Assembly: GCA_965279705.1 (NCBI GenBank)
Contig: OZ257257.1
Coordinates: 2,852,001-2,916,000 of the forward strand
DNA: 64,000 nucleotides
Direction: 5' to 3'
Source: Stagnimonas sp965279705
GTDB lineage: Bacteria; Pseudomonadota; Gammaproteobacteria; Nevskiales; Nevskiaceae
The stretch's first letter is position 1; every line of letters begins with the position of its first letter. Of the stretch, positions 42,840 to 51,383 are shown in pieces. The notes under the pieces are model-generated. The model did no database searches and was not told where the DNA came from. It saw only the letters and a program-made list of their open reading frames with translations. The position numbers and the translations under genes were made by a program.

Positions 42840-43922
42840 ATGTGGAAAAAGATCGGCATTGCCGTCGTCGCACTTTTTGCAATCACGATCGTGCTCAATC
42901 GCATCGTCGGCGACACACTGGTGTTGAATTACATGCAGAAGCAGGTCGTCAAGAATCTATCCGGTGAGCGCTTCGCCGAATTTCCGGATGGCCTCAACAT
43001 CGTGCTCTGCGGCGCAGGCTCGCCGATACCGGATTCAACCCGCGCCGGCCCCTGCGTCGCCGTGATTGCAGGCCAGCAGATCGTCGTCGTCGATGCCGGC
43101 TCCGGCTCGGTGCGCAACCTGCCGCTGTCGGGCATCCCGGTCGGCAAGGTGGCAGCGGTGTTTCTCACCCACTTCCACTCCGACCACATCGACGATCTGG
43201 GCGATCTGATGATGCAGCGCTGGGGCAATGCCGCCCACACCACGGCGCTACCGGTGTATGGCCCGCCCGGTGTGGGGCAGGTGGTTGCAGGTTTCAACAT
43301 GGCCTACGGCCTGGATGACAGCTATCGCGTCGCCCATCACGGCCCCACCATCATCCCGCCCAGTGGCGCCGGTGGCGTCGCCAAAACCTTCGCCACACCG
43401 AAGCTGGGCGAAGGGCTGGTGGTCTACGAGCAGGACGGCCTCAAGGTGACTAGCTTCGTCGTCGATCACGGCCCCGTCGCACCCGCCGTGGGTTATCGCT
43501 TCGACTACAAGGGCCGTAGTGCCGTGCTTTCGGGCGACACGAAGAAGTCCGCGAATCTTGAACAGTTTGCCGGGGGTGCAGACCTGTTGGTGCACGAGGC
43601 GATCAGCCCGGAACTGGTGAGCGTGCTCACCGCGGGTGCGAAGGAGGCCGGTGCCGCCAACATTGAGCAAATCACGCGCGACATCCTCAACTACCACACC
43701 ACACCGGTGGAAGCCGCCGAGATCGCACAGGCCGCCGGCGTGAAGCAGCTGCTCTACTACCACCTGGTGCCGGCGCTGCCGCTGCATCGGCTGGATTCGA
43801 TCTTTCTGCGCGGTGTTTCCGACGTCTATAAAGGTGGCGTGACCGTAGGGCAGGATCGCAGCTGGGTCGCCCTGCCTGCCAACAGCGACAAGGTGATTGT
43901 CGGGCGACGTAGCGCACCGTGA
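42840..43922 (+). CDS. MBL-fold metallo-hydrolase (RNase Z/arylsulfatase-like), membrane-anchored
   Basis: A 360-residue protein. An N-terminal hydrophobic segment (GIAVVALFAITIVLNRIV) suggests export or anchoring. The metal site is FLTHFHSDHIDDLGDL, followed by SFVVDHGPVAPAVGYRFDYKGRSAVLSGDT, HEAI, and a late His in LLYYHLVPALP. The pattern is that of secreted MBL-fold esterases, lactonases or aryl sulfatases. AGGAG precedes the ATG. Its stop overlaps the GTG of the next GST gene. Confidence 0.9.
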   Translation: MWKKIGIAVVALFAITIVLNRIVGDTLVLNYMQKQVVKNLSGERFAEFPDGLNIVLCGAGSPIPDSTRAGPCVAVIAGQQIVVVDAGSGSVRNLPLSGIPVGKVAAVFLTHFHSDHIDDLGDLMMQRWGNAAHTTALPVYGPPGVGQVVAGFNMAYGLDDSYRVAHHGPTIIPPSGAGGVAKTFATPKLGEGLVVYEQDGLKVTSFVVDHGPVAPAVGYRFDYKGRSAVLSGDTKKSANLEQFAGGADLLVHEAISPELVSVLTAGAKEAGAANIEQITRDILNYHTTPVEAAEIAQAAGVKQLLYYHLVPALPLHRLDSIFLRGVSDVYKGGVTVGQDRSWVALPANSDKVIVGRRSAP

Positions 43923-45103
43923 GTCGCGTGAAGGACTGGCTGAGTCAGTGGATTATTTGGGGCTCGGAGCTTTCGCCCTACGCCCTCAAGCTCGCGCTCT
44001 GCTGTCGCCACGCGGGCCTGCCGCATCGCCTGCTGCCCACACAGGGGTCGTGGGCCGAGAACGTCCGCATTGCACTGCGAGTGGAGCGCCTCAAACGTGG
44101 CTGGCTGCCGCTCACCTGGCCACAGCGCACAGAAGACGACGAGTATCCGCTGGTGCCCTACCTGTTCGGGCCAGAAGGCGAAAACCTGTACGACTCCAGT
44201 GCCATCGCCGAATGGCTGGATCGGCGCCTGCCGGATGCGGAGAAGCTGATCCCCAGCGAGCCGCTCGCTGGTTTCGTCGCTCGCCTCATCGACGACTACG
44301 CCGATGAGTTTCTGCTCTATGTCGTACATCACCAGCGCTGGGTCGTCTCGGCCACCGACAACGATGCAGGCCAGCGCCTCGCGCACGAGTTTCGCAGCCT
44401 GGTCGGGCCGCTACGGCCGCTGATGGCGCGGCACTTCAGTGCCCGGCAAACACGGCGCTTACCCTATCTCTTGAGCATCGCACCGGCTGGCTTCCAGATC
44501 GCCGGCTTGCGCCCAAATCGCCAGCCGCCTGAGCGCAAAGGCTTCCCACCCAGCCATGCGCTGCTGGAGGCTGCGCACACGCGCCTAGTGGACTTGCTCG
44601 ACGCCCTGCTCGCCAGCCGACCCTATGTGCTGGGCGATCGCTTCACCCTCGCCGATGCCGCACTCTACGGTCAGCTCGGCATGAACCTCGCTGACCCTAG
44701 CACCGCCAAAGCCCTGCAAGCGCGCAGCCCGCGCCTGCACCAGTGGCTACTCGCATTACACAAGGGCACACCGCCCGCTGTGGCCGAAGGCGCGCTGCGC
44801 ATCGACGATGCACTCAAGCCGCTACTCACGGAGATTGCTCGCATCCACCTGCCGCTGATGCAACAGAACGCGGCAGCGCATGCACGGTTTCGTCAGCAAG
44901 GTCTGCGGCGCTTCAACGAAGCGGCCTTCAACGCCGGGGAGGCGCTTTACGACGGCCTGCTGGATGGCACACCCTATCGCAACGTCGCCAAGAGCTTTCA
45001 GGCCCGCAGCTGGCGGGATTGCCGCGCACGCTGGCAACAGCTTTCACCGTCGACGCGTGAGCAACTCACCGCGCTGATGCCGAACAACAGCGCGCTCAGT
45101 TAA
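43919..45103 (+). CDS. Glutathione S-transferase-like protein, 394 residues
   Basis: Starts at GTG overlapping the preceding TGA (GTGA). The N-terminal thioredoxin-like part reads WGSELSPYALKLALCCRHAGLPHRLLP and continues to LVPYLFGPEGENLYDSSAIAEWLDRRLPDAEKLIP. The C-terminal helical domain includes LLDALLASRPYVLGDRFTLADAALYGQLGMNLADP, the normal GST-C motif. At 394 residues it is long for a GST; the extra 110 residues at the C-terminus are helical and of unknown role. Its 3' end overlaps a convergent small gene by 8 nt. Confidence 0.85.
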   Translation: MSRVKDWLSQWIIWGSELSPYALKLALCCRHAGLPHRLLPTQGSWAENVRIALRVERLKRGWLPLTWPQRTEDDEYPLVPYLFGPEGENLYDSSAIAEWLDRRLPDAEKLIPSEPLAGFVARLIDDYADEFLLYVVHHQRWVVSATDNDAGQRLAHEFRSLVGPLRPLMARHFSARQTRRLPYLLSIAPAGFQIAGLRPNRQPPERKGFPPSHALLEAAHTRLVDLLDALLASRPYVLGDRFTLADAALYGQLGMNLADPSTAKALQARSPRLHQWLLALHKGTPPAVAEGALRIDDALKPLLTEIARIHLPLMQQNAAAHARFRQQGLRRFNEAAFNAGEALYDGLLDGTPYRNVAKSFQARSWRDCRARWQQLSPSTREQLTALMPNNSALS

Positions 45104-45368
45104 CGGCGAAGATGCCGCGCTTGGCCGGCACCCACCAGATCAGCCCGAACAAAAATGTGCCGGCAATCACGCGCAGCGGCTGGGCGTTGCGGCCCTTAAG
45201 CATCACAAAGGCGAGGGGCACTTCGAGCACATGCAGGCCGAGGATGATGGCCGCGACCAGCACCGAACGATGGCCGCTGTCGCCCTGCAGAAAGTGCATC
45301 GCAGCCCAGGCATAAAAGGCGGTGAGGCCCACCATCTGCGCAATCCAGAATCCCTTGCTGTTGGTCAT
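45096..45368 (-). CDS. Small three-TM membrane protein
   Basis: A 90-residue protein with hydrophobic segments at about 7-24, 34-54 and 64-84 (FWIAQMVGLTAFYAWAAMHF, SVLVAAIILGLHVLEVPLAFVML, IAGTFLFGLIWWVPAKRG). The ATG at 45368 has GGGAGAA upstream. It is divergent from the YfcG-like GST gene with operator B between. The fold recalls small DUF1145-like membrane proteins, but I cannot name a family with confidence. Confidence 0.72.
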   Translation of the reverse strand: MTNSKGFWIAQMVGLTAFYAWAAMHFLQGDSGHRSVLVAAIILGLHVLEVPLAFVMLKGRNAQPLRVIAGTFLFGLIWWVPAKRGIFAVN

Positions 45369-45421
45369 GTGTTCTCCCGAACGGTGTGGTGACAATCGCC
45401 GCGTCTGCAATGCCGCTGTGC

Positions 45422-45444
45422 GGACTTTACATCATGTAAAGTCC
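45422..45444. promoter_or_regulatory. Palindromic operator B (longest palindrome)
   Basis: Core TTTACA-TCA-TGTAAA at 45426-45440. The arms extend to 10 bp each, GGACTTTACA and TGTAAAGTCC, all perfectly paired. It lies between the divergent small membrane gene and the GST at 45495. Confidence 0.85.
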
Positions 45445-45494
45445 TATTCAAGCTGCGGCATTCGCAAACGCATTGACACACTCCCGGAGGATTC

Positions 45495-46187
45495 ATGATC
45501 GAGCTCTACACCGCCCCCACGCCCAACGGTCACAAAGTGTCGATTGCGTTAGAGGAACTGGCACTGCCCTACACCGTGCATGCGCTCAACATCATGGGCG
45601 GCGACCAGAAGAAGCCGGACTATCTCAAGATCAATCCCAATGGCCGCATCCCCGCCATCGTCGATACCGAGGCCGACAACTTTGCAGTGTTCGAGTCGGG
45701 CGCGATCCTGATCTACCTCGCCGAAAAGACCGGCAAGCTGATGCCGAGCGATGCCAAGGGCCGCTCGCGCGTCATCCAGTGGCTAATGTTCCAGATGGGC
45801 GGCGTCGGCCCGATGATGGGTCAGGCGAACGTATTCTTCCGCTACTTCCCCGAGAAGATCCAGCCCGCGATTGATCGCTATCAGAACGAATCTCGGCGGC
45901 TGTTCGAGGTGATCGATACACGGCTCTCCCAGAGCGAGTGGCTGGCCGACGACTACTCGATTGCCGACATCGCCAACTGGGCCTGGGTGCGCACGCATCG
46001 CTGGTCTGGCGTTAACACCGAAGGCCTGGTGCACCTCAAGCGCTGGAGCGACGCGATGATCGCGCGGCCCGCCTGCGCGAAGGGCATCGAAGTGCCGTTC
46101 AAGCTGCCGAGCATGGGCGAGGGCAAGAAGAACACCGAGGCCGAGACCAGCTTCATCAAGGGCGCGCAAACCCTGCTACAGAAGTAG
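45495..46187 (+). CDS. Glutathione S-transferase (YfcG/Ure2-like)
   Basis: A 230-residue GST: MIELYTAPTPNGHKVSIALEELALPYTVHAL with the Ure2-like Thr/Asn residues, KINPNGRIPAIVDTEADNFAVFESGAILIYLAEKTGKLMP, and DYSIADIANWAWV in the helical domain. This is the disulfide-reductase/nucleophilic-transferase branch. CGGAGG precedes the ATG. It is 7 bp from the next GST-like gene, so they are co-transcribed under operator B. Confidence 0.94.
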   Translation: MIELYTAPTPNGHKVSIALEELALPYTVHALNIMGGDQKKPDYLKINPNGRIPAIVDTEADNFAVFESGAILIYLAEKTGKLMPSDAKGRSRVIQWLMFQMGGVGPMMGQANVFFRYFPEKIQPAIDRYQNESRRLFEVIDTRLSQSEWLADDYSIADIANWAWVRTHRWSGVNTEGLVHLKRWSDAMIARPACAKGIEVPFKLPSMGEGKKNTEAETSFIKGAQTLLQK

Positions 46188-46194
46188 CCCGCGC

Positions 46195-47295
46195 ATGAGC
46201 AAGTCGTATCGCCATTACGCCTGGCAGATGTCCTATTACAGCGGCAAGACCCGCGCGTACCTTCGCTACAAGGGTATCCCGCACGTCGAGCAGGTGATTC
46301 GTTTCTGGCACATGGCACTGATCCAGAAAAAGGTCGGCGCACAGGTGATGCCGGTGGTGGTCACGCCCGAGGGCGAATGGCTGCAAGACACCTCGCACAT
46401 CATCGACGTGCTGGAGCAGCGCCACCCGGCAGCACCCGTGGTGCCCGCCTCGCCCAAGCAGAAAATGGCGGCCTACCTCATCGAGGCCTGGGGCGATGAG
46501 TTCTGGGTGCACTCGGCCATGCACTATCGCTGGAACTTCAGCGAGAACTACACCCGCCTATTCCGGCACGAAGGCGGCGACAACCTGCTGCCGTTCGCAC
46601 CGCGCTTCATCAAGAACCAGCTGATCGATCGCATCGCCGGCATGTTGCGTGGCTTCCTCAAGGGCCTGGGCGTGGTGCCCACGCAGCAGGCCGCCGTGGA
46701 GCAATGGACGTACGCCATGCTCGACGCGCTCGATGCGCACTTTGCCGCGCACGACTATCTGCTGGGCAGCAAGCCCAGCCTCGGCGACTTTGGCCTGATC
46801 GGCCCGCTCTACGCGCATCTGGGGCGCGACCCCTACCCCGCCCGCGAGTTGGTTGCGAAGCGGCCGCATGTCGCCGCTTGGGTGCATCGCATGCAGCACC
46901 CGTCAACGCCACAGGGCGGTGCGTTTCTCTTGCAGGACGAAGTGCCCGCCACACTCACGCCGATCTTCCGTTCGATCTTTGGCGAGCTCTGGCCGCAGCT
47001 GGTCGCCACCCTTGCGGCCGCGCAAAAAATCATCCCCATACTCGCACCCGGCAGGGGCTTGCCACGCCAGCTTGGGCTGATCGACATCACCTTGGCCGGC
47101 CACCCGTACCAGCTGCGGGCGCGCCCCTATCCCCTGTGGATGGCGCAGCGACTGCTCGATGTGTTCCATGCACTGCCAGCCGACGAGCAGCGCACCGTGC
47201 AAGCCTGGCTCAGCACGCTGGGTGGCGACGCGGCAATGCAGCTCGACATCAAGCCACGCCTGAAGCGCATGGCGCTGTTCGTCGCCCCCGAGTGA
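46195..47295 (+). CDS. GST-like protein, 366 residues
   Basis: The N-terminal domain (HYAWQMSYYSGKTRAYLRYKGIPHVEQVIRFW, then QVMPVVVTPEGEWLQDTSHIIDVLEQRHP) is GST-N-like. The C-terminal domain includes LDAHFAAHDYLLGSKPSLGDFGLIGPLYAHLGRDPYP. Like the protein at 43919 it is longer than a typical GST, with about 100 extra C-terminal residues ending in RMALFVAPE. The two long forms may be distant paralogues. The third GST-fold gene in the locus. Confidence 0.85.
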   Translation: MSKSYRHYAWQMSYYSGKTRAYLRYKGIPHVEQVIRFWHMALIQKKVGAQVMPVVVTPEGEWLQDTSHIIDVLEQRHPAAPVVPASPKQKMAAYLIEAWGDEFWVHSAMHYRWNFSENYTRLFRHEGGDNLLPFAPRFIKNQLIDRIAGMLRGFLKGLGVVPTQQAAVEQWTYAMLDALDAHFAAHDYLLGSKPSLGDFGLIGPLYAHLGRDPYPARELVAKRPHVAAWVHRMQHPSTPQGGAFLLQDEVPATLTPIFRSIFGELWPQLVATLAAAQKIIPILAPGRGLPRQLGLIDITLAGHPYQLRARPYPLWMAQRLLDVFHALPADEQRTVQAWLSTLGGDAAMQLDIKPRLKRMALFVAPE

Positions 47296-47298
47296 TGA

Positions 47299-47904
47299 CT
47301 ACAACGGATCGCAGTGCTGGTTGACCTGATAGTCGGCCATCAATTGCGGCAATGCGGCTTCGTCCGGGATCAGCGAACGGAACAACACCAGCCCGCGCGT
47401 GCTGGGCGAGACGATGACGCGCGTGCCTTCGGGGGCGGTCACTGACACATCGCGGGTCAGCAGTAGATCGAAGCGCTTGCGGCCATCGGCTGCGACCGGC
47501 GTGTTGCGATCGTTCACGGCGAAGAAATTGCTGCTGTCCGCGCTGAAGCCGGATACCGACACATAGCCATCCTGCACGGGTGCGGTGATGTGCAGCGGGC
47601 CTTGGCTCAAGTCAAACACGCAGGCGGTGTAGAGCAGATCAGGGCTGGGCCGTACCACGGTGCGGGCATTGGCGTCGGCACGCGGCGCGGGCAGTGCCAC
47701 GTTGGTCGCCTCGCGCGCGATCACCTCCGCCTTGCGTCGCTGTGCTTCCGGTCGCGCATCGGGCTTCGCCGCCTCAACCATGCCCTGCGCCACGATGCGG
47801 CGCAGCACCAGATGGTTCACCACCGTCGGCAGCGCCAGCACGGCGAGCACGTTGAATATGGGCACCAAAACGACGAACAGCAGCAGCAGCTTTTTCCAGC
47901 TCAT
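47299..47904 (-). CDS. DUF1254 domain membrane-anchored protein
   Basis: A 201-residue protein with an N-terminal TM helix (about 5-27). The DUF1254 core is seen in RTVVRPSPDLLYTACVFDLSQGPLHITAPVQDGYVSVSGFSADSSNFFAVNDRNTP. It overlaps the DUF1214 gene upstream by 4 nt (ATGA). In many bacteria DUF1254 and DUF1214 form one polypeptide in that order; here they are separate, and DUF1214 comes first. Molecular function is unknown. Confidence 0.82.
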   Translation of the reverse strand: MSWKKLLLLFVVLVPIFNVLAVLALPTVVNHLVLRRIVAQGMVEAAKPDARPEAQRRKAEVIAREATNVALPAPRADANARTVVRPSPDLLYTACVFDLSQGPLHITAPVQDGYVSVSGFSADSSNFFAVNDRNTPVAADGRKRFDLLLTRDVSVTAPEGTRVIVSPSTRGLVLFRSLIPDEAALPQLMADYQVNQHCDPL

Positions 47905-48515
47905 GGGCAGCCCTCGCGCGTGATGGTGGGCAGTGGCAACGTGGCCAGCTGAGAGAGCACTACAGGTGCCGGGTTGTAGACGCGCATCGTCAACGAGAAC
48001 GGGCCGGCAGGCGGAATCGGCAGGCCATTATCTGCGGTCGCGGCGGCGGACAGCGCGAAGTCGAAACGACCATCCGTCGAGGGCGGCAGATTGCTCGCAT
48101 GCCGGGCGTAGACGCCAGCAGAGTTCGGCACCAGATAGTGGTCAGCACCGTAGGCGGTGATGCTCCACCAGCGCGCGGGCGGCGGCGCACCTTGCAAGCG
48201 ATAGCGGCAATCGCCGCGCAGCGTTTCACCCGCGTTGTCGGTGAACGCAGTGAAGTAGACCGCCTCCTGCGGCGTGAGCGCATACAGGCCCGCGATGGCG
48301 ACGGCCGCACGCTCCCAGGGGTTGCCCGCCGCACTGCCGGTGGTCGCACTCGTGCGCCAGGGGCCGTTGCGGGTGGCGCCGCCGTCGATGAGCGCACTCA
48401 GCAGCGGCTTGGTCGCCGCCGCCCCGGTGATCGCGGCGGCAATGACGACCATCGCCACCAGTAGGGCGCTGCGCCAACGCGAAGTGGCTACTGTGGGAGC
48501 GAGCGATGGGGTCAT
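47901..48515 (-). CDS. DUF1214 domain membrane-anchored protein
   Basis: A 204-residue protein with one TM helix (about 16-36). The DUF1214 pattern is visible: NPWERAAVAIAGLYALTPQEAVYFTAF, RWWSITAYGADHYLVPNS, and GLPIPPAGPFSLTMRVYNPAP. It faces the FGE-like gene across a 119-bp region holding operator C. It probably acts with the DUF1254 partner in the periplasm. Confidence 0.85.
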   Translation of the reverse strand: MTPSLAPTVATSRWRSALLVAMVVIAAAITGAAATKPLLSALIDGGATRNGPWRTSATTGSAAGNPWERAAVAIAGLYALTPQEAVYFTAFTDNAGETLRGDCRYRLQGAPPPARWWSITAYGADHYLVPNSAGVYARHASNLPPSTDGRFDFALSAAATADNGLPIPPAGPFSLTMRVYNPAPVVLSQLATLPLPTITREGCP

Positions 48516-48591
48516 GGGTCTCCTTCGGTTTGATTGGGCATGGTCTTATTGCCTGCCTTGGGCTGCTGCACGGCATCATGCTCGCAAATGA

Positions 48592-48621
48592 TTGACACTG
48601 TGTAAATATCACTCGGATAAT
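48592..48621 (+). promoter_or_regulatory. Operator C overlapping a sigma70-like promoter
   Basis: TTGACA-CTG-TGTAAA at 48592-48606. The left arm doubles as a consensus -35; GATAAT lies 18 nt further (48616-48621) as a near-consensus -10 for the FGE-sulfatase unit. A bound repressor would block polymerase. Confidence 0.75.
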
Positions 48622-48634
48622 CGAACGCGATCCC

Positions 48635-49513
48635 ATGCAAGCCCTCCGCCCATTCTGTCTCCTTGCCCTCGCACTGCTTGGCGCGCCGCCCTGCATGGCA
48701 GCGGCCAAGCCCGAGATGGTGCGCGTGCCGGCTGGTGTGGTGCAGATCGGCAGCGATCGTGGCCGACCCGATGAAGGCCCTGCCTTTGCGGCGCAGGTCG
48801 CGGCTTTCGATCTCGACCGCACGCCGGTGACGGTTGCGGCATTCGCGCACTTTGCGAAGCAGCGCGGCTTCGTCACCGAGGCTGAAAAGCTCGGCACTGG
48901 TGCGGTGATGACCTTCGGCACCGGCCAATGGCAGCTCGTGAAAGGTGCCAACTGGCTCCGGCCGCTCGGCCCGAAGGCCGATGCCGCGCAGACCACGCAC
49001 CCGGTCACGCAGGTGTCGTGGAACGATGCCAGCGCCTATTGCGCGGCAGCAGGCAAGCGCCTGCCGAGTGAAGTCGAATACGAATACGCCGCCCGTGCGG
49101 GCCAGGCGCAAGGCAGCGCACACGCCTTCGGCAATGACCTGGTGAAGGACGGCCATTACCGCGCCAATGTCTGGACCGGTGTGTTCCCCCTGCTCAACAC
49201 CGCCAAGGATGGCTATGCCACCACCTCGCCGGTCGGCGCCTTTGGCGAGGGCGCGCTCGGCCTCACCGACATGGCCGGCAACGTGTGGGAATGGACCAGC
49301 GACTGGTATCGCCCCTATGCCGAACGCGAGCAGCTCTGGCCCGCCGGCAAGGTCGGCGAAAAGGTGCAGCGCGGCGGCTCGTTTCTCTGCGACCCGACCT
49401 TTTGCTACGGCTTCAAGGTCACGGCGCGCGGCCACGCCACGCCGGATTCCTCTCTCATGCACGTCGGCTTTCGCTGCGCCCGCAGCGTCACCACACCACT
49501 GAAGACACCATGA
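48635..49513 (+). CDS. Secreted formylglycine-generating enzyme (SUMF1/FGE) homologue
   Basis: A 292-residue FGE-sulfatase domain protein with an apparent signal peptide (RPFCLLALALLGAPPCMA). The catalytic region GGSFLCDPTFCYGFKVTARG keeps both FGE cysteines (Cys252 and Cys257), followed by HATPDSSLMHVGFRCA as in true sulfatase-modifying enzymes. Upstream segments MVRVPAGVVQIGSD, TGANWLRP-like VKGANWLRPLG, and DMAGNVWEWTSDWY fit the family. It is coupled by ATGA to a Cys-type sulfatase. Bacterial FGEs usually act in the cytoplasm, so export is unusual. Confidence 0.9.
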   Translation: MQALRPFCLLALALLGAPPCMAAAKPEMVRVPAGVVQIGSDRGRPDEGPAFAAQVAAFDLDRTPVTVAAFAHFAKQRGFVTEAEKLGTGAVMTFGTGQWQLVKGANWLRPLGPKADAAQTTHPVTQVSWNDASAYCAAAGKRLPSEVEYEYAARAGQAQGSAHAFGNDLVKDGHYRANVWTGVFPLLNTAKDGYATTSPVGAFGEGALGLTDMAGNVWEWTSDWYRPYAEREQLWPAGKVGEKVQRGGSFLCDPTFCYGFKVTARGHATPDSSLMHVGFRCARSVTTPLKTP

Positions 49514-51150
49514 AAAAACGCCTGCTGATTCCGCTCATCGTCGTCGCCAGTGCCGGTGCGCTCTATGCGCTGCGCATGCCCATCCTGTTGCACATGACGG
49601 GCTGGATTTCGGACATCAAGCACCCGCGCGCACCCAACCGCGCTGTGCCCTGGCAAGCGGGACCAGCAACGGCGAGCACGACGGCGCGACCGCCGAACGT
49701 GATCGTGATCTTGATCGACGACATGGGCATCAATGATGTGTCGAGTTACGGCGGCGGTATGCCCGAAGTGCCGACGCCACACATCGACCGCCTCGCCACC
49801 GAGGGTGTGCGCTTCGATCGCGGCTACTCCGCCAATGCGGTGTGCTCGCCCTCACGCGCCTCGTTGATGACCGGCCGCTACGCGACGCGCTTCGGCTTCG
49901 AGTTCACGCCCACGCCCGGCAACATGGCCAAAGTCGCACCGCTGCTCACTTCAGGGGATCGTCTGCGGCCGACGGTGGTGCATCCCGAGCGCACGGCAGA
50001 TATCGCGCCCTTCAACGAGCTGGGTATGCCGCCGTCGGAAGTGACCATCGCCGAGGTGCTGAAGCCCGCGGGCTATCACACCGTGCACATCGGCAAATGG
50101 CACTTGGGCGGCACGCCCGAGTTCCGCCCCAACAATCAGGGTTTCGACGAAACACTCTTCATGGAAAGCGGCCTGCATCTGCCGGAAGACAGCCCGCTGA
50201 CGGAGAACTCGAAGCAGGACTTCGACCCCATCGACAAGTTCCTGTGGCCGAACATGCGCTATGCCGCCAGCTACAACGGTGGCGACTGGTTCACGCCAAA
50301 AGGCTATCTCGCCGACTACTACACCGACGAGGCGATCAAGGTCATCGAGGCCAATCGCAACCAGCCGTTCTTTCTGTATCTGGCGCACTGGGGCGTGCAT
50401 ACGCCGCTGCAAGCGCTGAAGAGCGATTACGACGCCCTGCCCGCGACCCTGAGCCACCGCGAGCGCGTGTATGGCGCCATGGTGGTGTCGATCGACCGCA
50501 GCGTCGGTCGCATCATGGCCGCTCTCAAGGCAGAGGGGCTGGACGACAACACGCTGGTCGTGTTCACCAGCGACAACGGTGCGCCGGGCTATCTCGGACT
50601 GCCCGATGTGAACAAGCCCTATCGCGGCTTCAAGCTCACGCTGTTCGAGGGCGGTGTGCGCGTGCCTTACTTCGCGCGCTGGCCCGGGCATCTGCCTGCA
50701 GGCACGCAGTATCCCAATCCGGTGTCGAGTCTTGATCTGATGCCCACCATCGCCGCCGCTGCTGGGGCGAAGCTGCCGGCCGATCGCGTCATCGACGGCG
50801 TGAATCTGCTGCCGTTTCTCACCAGCACCCAAACCACCGTGCCGCACGACGTGCTGTTCTGGCGCGATGGTGGCTACGAGATGGTGATGGCGAAAGGCTG
50901 GAAGTTGCAGCAAGCCGAGCGGCCGGAAAAGACCTGGCTCTATCACCTCGACGAAGACCCGACCGAGCAGCACAACCTGGCCGACAGCAATCCCGAAAAG
51001 GTGGCCGAACTGAAAGCCCTAATCACCGCCCACAACGCCGAGATGAAGCCAGCACTCTGGCCCAGCTTTATCGAAATGCCGGTGATGGTGGACAAGACGC
51101 TCGACCAGCCGGAGTCCGCCGATGACGAGTATGTGTACTGGCAAAACTAG
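49510..51150 (+). CDS. Type I sulfatase with N-terminal membrane anchor
   Basis: A 546-residue sulfatase. An N-terminal hydrophobic helix (LLIPLIVVASAGALYALRM) precedes VIVILIDDMGINDVSSYGGG (metal Asp pair), the formylglycine motif CSPSRASLMTGRY (Cys112), HIGKWHLGG and FTSDNGAPGYLG. It is translationally coupled to the FGE-like gene, strong support for modification of Cys112. Both proteins may be periplasmic. A longer frame to 49285 overlaps the FGE gene and is rejected. Confidence 0.95.
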   Translation: MKKRLLIPLIVVASAGALYALRMPILLHMTGWISDIKHPRAPNRAVPWQAGPATASTTARPPNVIVILIDDMGINDVSSYGGGMPEVPTPHIDRLATEGVRFDRGYSANAVCSPSRASLMTGRYATRFGFEFTPTPGNMAKVAPLLTSGDRLRPTVVHPERTADIAPFNELGMPPSEVTIAEVLKPAGYHTVHIGKWHLGGTPEFRPNNQGFDETLFMESGLHLPEDSPLTENSKQDFDPIDKFLWPNMRYAASYNGGDWFTPKGYLADYYTDEAIKVIEANRNQPFFLYLAHWGVHTPLQALKSDYDALPATLSHRERVYGAMVVSIDRSVGRIMAALKAEGLDDNTLVVFTSDNGAPGYLGLPDVNKPYRGFKLTLFEGGVRVPYFARWPGHLPAGTQYPNPVSSLDLMPTIAAAAGAKLPADRVIDGVNLLPFLTSTQTTVPHDVLFWRDGGYEMVMAKGWKLQQAERPEKTWLYHLDEDPTEQHNLADSNPEKVAELKALITAHNAEMKPALWPSFIEMPVMVDKTLDQPESADDEYVYWQN

Positions 51151-51190
51151 CCTTCATGCCTGTTTGGCGAAAACGGTATTAGCTAACAAC

Positions 51191-51205
51191 TTGACATGAT
51201 GTAAA
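51191..51205. promoter_or_regulatory. Palindromic operator D
   Basis: TTGACA-TGA-TGTAAA in the 233-bp gap before the DUF1302 gene. The left arm could serve as -35 with TAGGGT at 51213-51218 as a weak -10. The remaining leader (about 160 bp) shows no gene. Confidence 0.75.
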
Positions 51206-51383
51206 ACATTGATAGGGTGCTTTTAGCTGTTCAATCTCGTGGTCTTTTCCATAGAGAGTCATCACCGCAATGCGCAGGCAGCACGGCGCAACCATGAAGC
51301 GAGTTGAAACAGCCCCGAGTGCAGCAGGCCGCCACTAAAGAGCGGCCGCTAAAACCCTGTAGTGCGTTGAGGAGATCACCCGT

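Noticed and set aside
45470..45485. A second operator before the GST at 45495 (ATTGACACACTCC)
   Set aside because: Only the left half-site is present; the right half is the ribosome-binding region.
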